64,000 nt of DNA, from assembly GCF_001584335.1 (NCBI RefSeq), contig NZ_LSBB01000020.1:682001-746000 (forward strand). Reading direction: 5' to 3'. The position numbers were made by a program, and so were the translations under genes. The DNA comes from Bacillus atrophaeus (lineage in GTDB: Bacteria > Bacillota > Bacilli > Bacillales > Bacillaceae). The notes below the pieces were generated by a model. The model did no database searches and had not been told where the DNA came from. It was given only the letters and a program-made list of their open reading frames with translations. Shown piece after piece: positions 57,898-64,000 of this stretch. Numbering within the stretch: the first letter of the stretch is position 1; each line of letters starts with the position of its first letter.

Positions 57898-59505
57898 ATG
57901 AATCGTACTCTAATGCAATTAAAAAACAAAACGAGTGAGTTTTGGAACAATAGATCAAAAACACAGAAAGTATTAATGATCAGCAGTTTTGCCGCAATTA
58001 TCATTCTTATAACTGTCATCAGCGTATTTTCTTCTTCAGAGAAGATGGTGCCTCTTTACAAGGATTTGTCAGCAGAAGAAGCCGGCCAAATTAAAGAAGA
58101 ACTGGATGCGAAAAAAGTTCCATCAGAGCTGTCGGATGGCGGAACAGTGATTAAGGTTCCCGAAGAGCAGGTGGACACGCTGAAAGTGCAGCTTGCTGCA
58201 GAGGGACTTCCTAAAACCGGTTCAATAGATTATTCTTTTTTCGGACAGAATGCCGGGTTTGGATTAACTGACAACGAGTTTGATATGTTAAAAGTTGAAG
58301 CGACACAAACGGAATTATCAAACCTGATCAACGAAATGAAAGGCATCAAAAACTCAAAAGTAATGATAAATCTGCCGAAAGACGCTGTCTTTGTAGGAGA
58401 GGAGCAATCAACAGCTTCCGCTTCAATCGTCTTGCAGATGAATCCTGGCTATACGCTTGACCAAAGCCAAGTCAACGGCTTGTATCATTTGGTTTCAAAG
58501 AGTGTACCGAACTTAAAAGAGGATAACATCGTTATCATGGACCAGAATTCTACATACTACGACAAAAGCAACGGCGATGCCGGGTCCTATGCCGATAGCT
58601 ATTCTTCCCAGCAGGGAATTAAAACACAAGTTGAAAAAGATATCCAAAAGCATGTTCAAACGCTGTTAGGAACAATGATGGGACAGGATAAAGTCGTTGT
58701 GTCTGTTACAACGGATATCGACTTTACAAAAGAAAACCGCACAGAGGATTTGGTAGAGCCTGTCGATAAGGAAAACATGGAAGGTATAGCGGTCAGCGCG
58801 GAAAAAGTAGCTGAAACCTATCAGGGTGACAACGCGGCTAACGGAGGGACAGCCGGAACGGGTGATGAAGATACGACCGGTTATGCTCAAACTGATGAAA
58901 ATTCCGAAAACGGAAATTATGACAAAAGCAGTAATAAAATCAATTACGAAGTCAATCGAATTCACAAAGAGATTGCAGAAAGTCCGTATAAAGTCAGAGA
59001 TTTAGGGATTCAGGTCATGGTAGAACCGCCTGATGCAAAAAATACAGCATCCCTTTCAGCTGAAAGACAGGATGATATTCAAAAGATACTTGCAACGGTA
59101 GTGAGAACTTCTATTGACAAGGATTCACAAGATCAAGAGCTTACCGATGAAGAAATCAATAATAAAATCGTGCTGTCCGTTCAGCCGTTTGATGGAAAAG
59201 TGAGCTTGGATACGGCTTCTGAAAAATCGTCAGGTCTGCCGATTTGGGTATACATCGCAGGAGGCGTTCTGCTTGCGGCGATTATTGTCCTTATCATTAT
59301 GCTTGTGAGGAAGAAACGATCAAATGAGGATGAATATGAAGAATGGACGTATGAAACGCCTCAGGAGCCAATCAATTTACCTGATATCAATGAAGAGGAA
59401 AGTGAAACAGAAGAAACAGTCAGACGGAAACAGCTTGAAAAAATGGCGAAGGATAAGCCTGAAGATTTTGCGAAACTGCTGCGCAGCTGGCTGACAGAGG
59501 ATTAG
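57898..59505 (+). CDS. fliF: Flagellar MS-ring protein FliF
   Basis: FliF forms the MS ring in the membrane. The 535-residue protein has an N-terminal transmembrane segment (about 24-43, ISSFAAIIILITVISVFS), ring-building motifs (VPLYKDLSAEEAGQIKEEL, FGLTDNEFDMLKVEATQTEL, QMNPGYTLDQSQVNGLYHLV), a low-complexity acidic Gly/Asn/Glu stretch (about 310-345), and a second transmembrane segment (about 447-470, WVYIAGGVLLAAIIVLIIML). The cytoplasmic C-terminus (MAKDKPEDFAKLLRSWLTED) contacts FliG. GGGGG upstream of the ATG serves as SD. Confidence 0.97.
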   Translation: MNRTLMQLKNKTSEFWNNRSKTQKVLMISSFAAIIILITVISVFSSSEKMVPLYKDLSAEEAGQIKEELDAKKVPSELSDGGTVIKVPEEQVDTLKVQLAAEGLPKTGSIDYSFFGQNAGFGLTDNEFDMLKVEATQTELSNLINEMKGIKNSKVMINLPKDAVFVGEEQSTASASIVLQMNPGYTLDQSQVNGLYHLVSKSVPNLKEDNIVIMDQNSTYYDKSNGDAGSYADSYSSQQGIKTQVEKDIQKHVQTLLGTMMGQDKVVVSVTTDIDFTKENRTEDLVEPVDKENMEGIAVSAEKVAETYQGDNAANGGTAGTGDEDTTGYAQTDENSENGNYDKSSNKINYEVNRIHKEIAESPYKVRDLGIQVMVEPPDAKNTASLSAERQDDIQKILATVVRTSIDKDSQDQELTDEEINNKIVLSVQPFDGKVSLDTASEKSSGLPIWVYIAGGVLLAAIIVLIIMLVRKKRSNEDEYEEWTYETPQEPINLPDINEEESETEETVRRKQLEKMAKDKPEDFAKLLRSWLTED

Positions 59506-59517
59506 GAGGGATTAGAA

Positions 59518-60534
59518 ATGGCGAGACGTGATCAAGACAGGCTTACAGGAAAACAAAAAGCGGCCATTCTTATGATTTCCTTAGGATTAGATGTGTCAGC
59601 TTCGGTGTACAAGCATTTATCTGAAGAAGAAATAGAGAGACTGACTTTGGAAATTTCAGGGGTCAGAAGTGTGGATCATTCAAAAAAAGATGAGATTATT
59701 GAAGAATTTCATAATATCGCAATCGCTCAGGATTACATTTCTCAGGGCGGTTTAAGCTATGCAAGACAAGTTCTTGAAAAAGCGCTTGGAGAAGATAAAG
59801 CGGAAAATATCTTAAACAGACTGACATCTTCTTTGCAAGTTAAACCGTTTGATTTTGCCAGAAAAGCAGAGCCGGAGCAAATTTTGAATTTTATCCAGCA
59901 AGAGCATCCGCAAACCATGGCGCTGATTTTATCCTATCTGGACCCTGTGCAGGCCGGACAAATTTTATCCGAGCTTAATCCGGAGGTGCAGGCGGAAGTA
60001 GCGAGAAGGATTGCTGTGATGGACAGAACTTCACCTGAAATCATTAATGAGGTAGAACGTGTGCTCGAACAAAAATTATCCTCTGCCTTTACGCAAGATT
60101 ATACACAAACCGGCGGAATTGAAGCTGTAGTCGAAGTGCTTAACGGAGTGGACCGTGGAACAGAGAAGACGATCTTGGATTCGTTAGAGATACAGGATCC
60201 GGATCTGGCAGACGAGATCAAAAAACGGATGTTTGTGTTCGAGGATATTGTTACGCTTGATAACCGTGCAATTCAGCGAGTCATTCGCGATGTGGAAAAT
60301 GACGATCTTCTGCTTTCCTTGAAAGTTGCAAGCGAAGAAGTCAAAGATATTGTATTCAGTAATATGTCACAGCGTATGGTTGAAACGTTTAAAGAAGAAA
60401 TGGAATTTATGGGTCCTGTACGTTTACGTGATGTCGAAGAAGCTCAATCAAGAATTGTAGGCATCGTCAGGAAGCTTGAAGAAGCAGGTGAAATTGTAAT
60501 AGCGAGAGGCGGAGGGGACGATATTATTGTCTAA
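59518..60534 (+). CDS. fliG: Flagellar rotor and switch protein FliG
   Basis: FliG transmits torque from the MotAB stator. The 338-residue protein has the N-terminal FliF-binding domain (KQKAAILMISLGLDVSASVYKHL), the middle domain with the EHPQTMALILSYLDP motif, and the C-terminal domain with charged residues facing the stator (FVFEDIVTLDNRAIQRVIRDV). AGGAGGG precedes the ATG. The 3' end overlaps fliH by eight bases. Confidence 0.97.
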   Translation: MARRDQDRLTGKQKAAILMISLGLDVSASVYKHLSEEEIERLTLEISGVRSVDHSKKDEIIEEFHNIAIAQDYISQGGLSYARQVLEKALGEDKAENILNRLTSSLQVKPFDFARKAEPEQILNFIQQEHPQTMALILSYLDPVQAGQILSELNPEVQAEVARRIAVMDRTSPEIINEVERVLEQKLSSAFTQDYTQTGGIEAVVEVLNGVDRGTEKTILDSLEIQDPDLADEIKKRMFVFEDIVTLDNRAIQRVIRDVENDDLLLSLKVASEEVKDIVFSNMSQRMVETFKEEMEFMGPVRLRDVEEAQSRIVGIVRKLEEAGEIVIARGGGDDIIV

Positions 60535-61282
60535 TGTCATTAAACAAGAATCATCTATTTCCCCAGAAAAGGAAAGAAGAAAACTCTCTTTGCAAGAAGT
60601 TCGTCTGAAAAAAATCGATCTTGAACCGCATGCAGAGGTAAAGCCGGAAGCCCTTATAGCGCGGGCCAAAGCAGAAGCTGACCGAATGTCAGAACAGGCA
60701 GCCAGCCAAGTGGAAAATATCCGCCGCCAAATTGAACAGGAAAAAAACAATTGGGCAAACGAAAGGCAGCTTCTGGTTGAGGAAGCGAAACAAGACGGCT
60801 TCGAACAAGGCGTGGAGCTTGGGAAAGCAGAAGCTTTACAGCAATACGCAGGGCTGATTAATCAGGCGAATGATATTGCCAAAATGTCTAGAAAAGATCT
60901 GGAGGATAAGCTGGAAAGTGCATCTGAAGAGATTGTAGAGCTCGCTGTTGCTCTGGCTAAAAAAGTCTGGCAGCAAAAAGCTGATGACAAAGAGGCGTTC
61001 GTTCTGCTTGTCAAACAAGTTATCAATGAAGTGAAGGATTACGATGACATTTCGATATATGTTGACCCTCATTATTATGAGACAGTGTATCAGCATAAAG
61101 ACGAAATTCAGCAGCTTCTTCATAAAGAGTGCAGATTGGGCTTATATGCAGATGATAAAGCGGCTGAGGGCTCCTGTTATATAGAAACGCCATTTGGCCG
61201 GGTGGACGCAAGCGTTGATACCCAGCTGATGCAATTAAAGCATAAACTTTTGACGGCGCTGGAAGCGGGTGCAGATGAATGA
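60527..61282 (+). CDS. fliH: Flagellar export regulator FliH
   Basis: FliH binds and restrains the export ATPase FliI and brings it to the export gate. The 251-residue protein is strongly helical: a charged N-terminus, a coiled-coil stretch (about 40-130) with IRRQIEQEKNNWANERQLL and a GFEQGVELGKAEA turn, and a C-terminal ATPase-stator-like domain (about 130-251, LAKKVWQQKADDKEAFVLLVKQVINE and YIETPFGRVDASVDTQL). It starts at TTG 60527, nine bases after GGAGGGG, inside fliG. It overlaps fliI by four bases. Confidence 0.94.
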   Translation: MSNVIKQESSISPEKERRKLSLQEVRLKKIDLEPHAEVKPEALIARAKAEADRMSEQAASQVENIRRQIEQEKNNWANERQLLVEEAKQDGFEQGVELGKAEALQQYAGLINQANDIAKMSRKDLEDKLESASEEIVELAVALAKKVWQQKADDKEAFVLLVKQVINEVKDYDDISIYVDPHYYETVYQHKDEIQQLLHKECRLGLYADDKAAEGSCYIETPFGRVDASVDTQLMQLKHKLLTALEAGADE

Positions 61283-62595
61283 AGACACAGCATTTGATAG
61301 ATTGTGTCGAAATGTCAGATTCATATAAGCGGTACGGAAAGGTCAAACGGGTCATCGGTCTGATGATCGAATCAAAAGGACCTGAGAGTTCGATAGGTGA
61401 CGTGTGCCTCATTCATCCGAAGGGCTCGTCAGATAAAGTGATTAAAGCCGAGGTCGTCGGCTTTCAGGATGAGAATATTCTCTTAATGCCTTATCTGGAG
61501 GCAGCAAGCATTTCGCCCGGCAGCATTGTCGAAGCTACCGGAGAATCGCTCAGGATAAAAGTAGGCGCAGGTCTCATCGGACAGGTTATTGACGCATTTG
61601 GCGAACCGCTGGACGGGAAGCTGCTGCCGAAAGGGCTTTCGCCGGTATCGACGGATCAGGCGCCGCCCAATCCGATGAAGCGGCCGCCGATTCGGGAGAA
61701 AATGGCTGTCGGAGTCAGGTCGATTGACAGTTTATTGACGGTAGGCAAAGGCCAAAGGATCGGCATTTTTGCAGGCAGTGGCGTCGGAAAAAGTACGCTG
61801 ATGGGAATGATCGCAAAGCAAACGGAAGCTGACCTAAACGTTATCGCCCTTGTCGGTGAACGCGGGAGAGAAGTCCGTGAATTTATTGAGAAGGACCTTG
61901 GCCCAGAAGGACTGAAACGTTCAATTGTTGTGGTTGCTACCTCAGATCAGCCTGCGTTAATGAGGCTCAAGGCCGCTTATACAGCAACGGCGATAGCTGA
62001 ATATTTCCGCGATAAGGGACAAAATGTCATGTTCATGATGGATTCAGTCACGAGGGTGGCAATGGCGCAGCGGGAGATTGGGCTGGCGGCAGGAGAGCCG
62101 CCGACGACAAAAGGATATACACCTTCCGTGTTCGCTATTTTACCCCGTCTTCTAGAGAGAACCGGCGCAAATGAACAAGGAACGATCACAGCTTTTTATA
62201 CTGTTTTAGTTGATGGAGACGATATGAATGAACCTATAGCTGACACAGTCCGGGGGATTTTAGACGGACATATCGTATTAGACAGGGCTCTGGCGAATAA
62301 AGGGCAGTTTCCGGCGGTAAACGTACTAAAAAGCATCAGCCGCGTCATGTCGAATATATCAGCACCGCACCATTTAGACGCAGCCAACAAATTCCGAGAA
62401 CTTCTGTCAACCTATCAAAACTCAGAGGATCTGATAAACATCGGAGCATATAAAAGAGGGTCTTCCAGAGAAATTGATGAAGCCATACAGTTTTACCCGC
62501 AGCTCATACAATTTCTAAAACAAGGAACAGAAGAATCCTCAACTTTAGAAGAAAGTGTTGCTGCATTAACCAGCCTGACAGGAAAAGGGGAATAA
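61279..62595 (+). CDS. fliI: Flagellar export ATPase FliI
   Basis: FliI powers unfolding and delivery of flagellar export substrates. The 438-residue F1-beta-like protein has RVIGLMIESKGPESSIGD in the N-terminal barrel, Walker A FAGSGVGKSTLMG, GERGREVREFI, Walker B VMFMMDSVTRVAMAQREIG, and the export-ATPase signature AAGEPPTTKGYTPSVF. The C-terminal part contains YKRGSSREIDEAI. It overlaps fliH (ATGA) and lies two bases before fliJ. Confidence 0.97.
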   Translation: MKTQHLIDCVEMSDSYKRYGKVKRVIGLMIESKGPESSIGDVCLIHPKGSSDKVIKAEVVGFQDENILLMPYLEAASISPGSIVEATGESLRIKVGAGLIGQVIDAFGEPLDGKLLPKGLSPVSTDQAPPNPMKRPPIREKMAVGVRSIDSLLTVGKGQRIGIFAGSGVGKSTLMGMIAKQTEADLNVIALVGERGREVREFIEKDLGPEGLKRSIVVVATSDQPALMRLKAAYTATAIAEYFRDKGQNVMFMMDSVTRVAMAQREIGLAAGEPPTTKGYTPSVFAILPRLLERTGANEQGTITAFYTVLVDGDDMNEPIADTVRGILDGHIVLDRALANKGQFPAVNVLKSISRVMSNISAPHHLDAANKFRELLSTYQNSEDLINIGAYKRGSSREIDEAIQFYPQLIQFLKQGTEESSTLEESVAALTSLTGKGE

Positions 62596-62597
62596 CC

Positions 62598-63041
62598 GTG
62601 GCTTATCAATTTAGGTTCCAAAAGCTGCTGGAATTAAAAGAAAATGAAAAAGATCAATCATTGTCAGAGTATCAAAAATCGGTTTCTGAATTTGAAACAG
62701 TTGCAGAGAAGCTATATGAGAATATGAGCAAAAAAGAGCAGCTGGAGAAAAATAAAGAAACCAAGCTGAAAAGCGGTATGAGTGTCCAGGAAATGAGACA
62801 TTACCAGCAATTCGTCACTAATCTAGAGAACACCATATATCATTATCAAAAACTTGTGATGATTAAAAGAAACCAAATGAATGAGAAACAAAACGTTCTG
62901 ACAGAAAAAAATATAGAAGTAAAGAAATTCGAAAAAATGCGTGAAAAACAGTTTAAAATGTTTGCTCTTGAAGACAAAGCTGCCGAGATGAAAGAAATGG
63001 ACGATATCTCGATTAAGCAGTTTATGATTCAAGGCCATTAG
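62598..63041 (+). CDS. fliJ: Flagellar export chaperone FliJ
   Basis: FliJ is the central-stalk-like coiled-coil of the export ATPase. The 147-residue protein is almost entirely charged helix, from FRFQKLLELKENEKDQ to EKMREKQFKMFALEDKAAEM, with few breaks and no enzyme motif. It begins at GTG 62598 with AAGGGGAA upstream, in the 3' end of fliI. The order fliH-fliI-fliJ matches other flagellar operons. Confidence 0.93.
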   Translation: MAYQFRFQKLLELKENEKDQSLSEYQKSVSEFETVAEKLYENMSKKEQLEKNKETKLKSGMSVQEMRHYQQFVTNLENTIYHYQKLVMIKRNQMNEKQNVLTEKNIEVKKFEKMREKQFKMFALEDKAAEMKEMDDISIKQFMIQGH

Positions 63042-63052
63042 GAGCGAATGTC

Positions 63053-63652
63053 ATGTCGGACAAACAAAAAGAATCCGGTAAGTTTCGGTCGATTCTGTTT
63101 ATTGTCATCATTCCGCTGATATTTTTGATTATAGCGGGGGCGGTTGTGCTGTGGGCAGCTGGCGTGGATATGATAAAGCCGATTCAGGAGGCAGCCGCCA
63201 AAACACCGATTCTTAAAGAATTGGTTCCCGAAACAGAAAACAGTAAAGAAACAGCCGCAAAGCAAGAAGAAAGTAAAACAGCTGCTCTTGAAAAGACCAT
63301 CAAAGATCAAAAAAGCGAAATCAGTATATTAAACAAGGATTTAGACACAAGTAAAGCTGAAATAGACAGGCTTAACCAGAAAATTCGCTCCCTCGAAAAA
63401 ACAGCGGAAAGCCAAAGTAAGGATGAGAAAAAAACATCCGCAGCTGCTTCTGCAGAGAGTGATAAGGTCATCAGCATTTACAAGAGCATGGACAGCGGAA
63501 AGGCTGCGAAAATCATTGCACAATTAAAAGAGCAGGAAGCGCTGAAAATCTTGAATGGTTTAAGCAAAAAGCAGCTTGCAGACATTTTGACAAAAATGAC
63601 TCCTGAGCAAGCGGCAAATTATACAGAAAAAATTGCCGCCGGTAAAGAGTAG
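63053..63652 (+). CDS. ylxF: YlxF, MotE/MgtE-N-like flagellar membrane protein
   Basis: This 199-residue protein has a single N-terminal membrane segment (about 14-35, ILFIVIIPLIFLIIAGAVVL), then a long coiled coil (about 60-125, ALEKTIKDQKSEISILNKDL). A C-terminal MgtE-N-like segment (about 140-195) reads YKSMDSGKAAKIIAQLKEQEA, then ILTKMTPEQAANYTEKIA. This layout is shared with MotE-type chaperones, but the role in Bacillus is unproven. GGAGCGAATG lies before the ATG. It separates fliJ from fliK. Confidence 0.9.
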   Translation: MSDKQKESGKFRSILFIVIIPLIFLIIAGAVVLWAAGVDMIKPIQEAAAKTPILKELVPETENSKETAAKQEESKTAALEKTIKDQKSEISILNKDLDTSKAEIDRLNQKIRSLEKTAESQSKDEKKTSAAASAESDKVISIYKSMDSGKAAKIIAQLKEQEALKILNGLSKKQLADILTKMTPEQAANYTEKIAAGKE

Positions 63653-63663
63653 GGGGAATAAAG

Positions 63664-64000
63664 GTGAAGCTGCTTGAATTAGCCGGAACACGTATGCAGA
63701 CTGCAACAGGTGCTGCAGCGAAGAATAACAAAAGTGAAGCGGGGTTTTTCCAAAACTGGCTTTTGTCTGAAATCGGTTCAGTGAAACAGACAGGCGAAGT
63801 CAAGGATACTTTGACAAGCGATCAACAGCTCTTAGAAAATGCCTTGAAAAAGATCGGTGACTGGCTGAAAGCAAGTCCGGAAGATCAGGAAAAACAAACT
63901 GCAGAGCTTTTACAATCGTTGAATACATTAAAAGGAAAACAGGCGGATGAAGCAATTGTGCCGTTGCTGGAAAATCTGATGAAGATGATTAAAGCCATCC
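63664..64000 (+). CDS. fliK: Flagellar hook-length control protein FliK, 5' part
   Basis: The gene runs off the right edge, leaving about 112 codons. The product starts MKLLELAGTRMQTATG, as in B. subtilis FliK, and continues with a polar Lys/Glu/Gln-rich secreted domain (FFQNWLLSEIGS, KKIGDWLKASPEDQEKQ). FliK is exported as a molecular ruler and signals FlhB to switch export specificity when the hook reaches length. It starts at GTG 63664, seven bases after GGGGG. The conserved C-terminal domain lies beyond the window. Confidence 0.93.
   Translation, partial: MKLLELAGTRMQTATGAAAKNNKSEAGFFQNWLLSEIGSVKQTGEVKDTLTSDQQLLENALKKIGDWLKASPEDQEKQTAELLQSLNTLKGKQADEAIVPLLENLMKMIKAI

Overview
The window is a contiguous piece of core chromosome from a Bacillus subtilis-group bacterium. 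Gene content and order match the ylnD-to-fliK segment of B. subtilis almost gene for gene, and many proteins look near-identical to their subtilis counterparts as I remember them. Scattered substitutions (for example Lys rather than Arg at residue 24 of SpoVM) suggest a sister species, possibly of the B. amyloliquefaciens/velezensis clade; that placement is inference. Strong GGAGG ribosome binding sites, frequent TTG and GTG starts, sigma-A promoters and hairpin-plus-T terminators all fit a low-GC Firmicute.

Layout. (1) 1-1776: end of the siroheme branch (SUMT fragment, sirB, sirC). (2) 1843-3555: rqcH, the only long gene on the minus strand, divergent from the Ca2+ ATPase yloB. (3) 6335-21267: a long co-directional block: yloC, remA, gmk, rpoZ, coaBC, priA, def, fmt, rsmB, rlmN, prpC, prkC, rsgA, rpe, thiN, ending with the 26-codon spoVM. 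(4) rpmB on the minus strand, then yloU-fakA and the serine dehydratase genes sdaAB-sdaAA overlapping recG. (5) 27641-31313: fatty-acid and phospholipid cluster fapR-plsX-fabD-fabG-acpA with a FapR operator. (6) 31453-43577: rnc, smc, ftsY, ylxM, ffh, rpsP, khpA, ylqD, rimM, trmD, rplS, rbgA, rnhB: RNA processing, chromosome organisation, SRP targeting and ribosome assembly. (7) 43598-45624: the poorly understood pair ylqG-ylqH. (8) sucC-sucD, dprA, topA, trmFO. (9) 52555-56265: xerC-clpQ-clpY-codY. (10) 56685-64000: start of the fla/che operon, flgB to a truncated fliK, behind a 419-bp regulatory region.

Logic. Translation and ribosome biogenesis genes dominate (def, fmt, rsmB, rlmN, rsgA, rimM, trmD, rbgA, rpsP, rplS, rpmB, rqcH). 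Envelope, signalling and metabolic genes are interleaved in long, tightly packed or overlapping operons. Regulators sit next to what they control: fapR heads the lipid cluster, and codY lies immediately before fla/che with a CodY-like box between them.

I see no insertion sequence, prophage, CRISPR array, tRNA or rRNA gene, and no clear broken gene. I do not see a wholly new system. The best leads are: a FliK-like/FlhB-C-like reading of YlqG/YlqH; a possible 27-codon minus-strand gene sharing the ftsY terminator; repeat and operator-like structure upstream of flgB; a promoter embedded in the 3' end of yloB just ahead of a terminator-like hairpin; and several leader hairpins.
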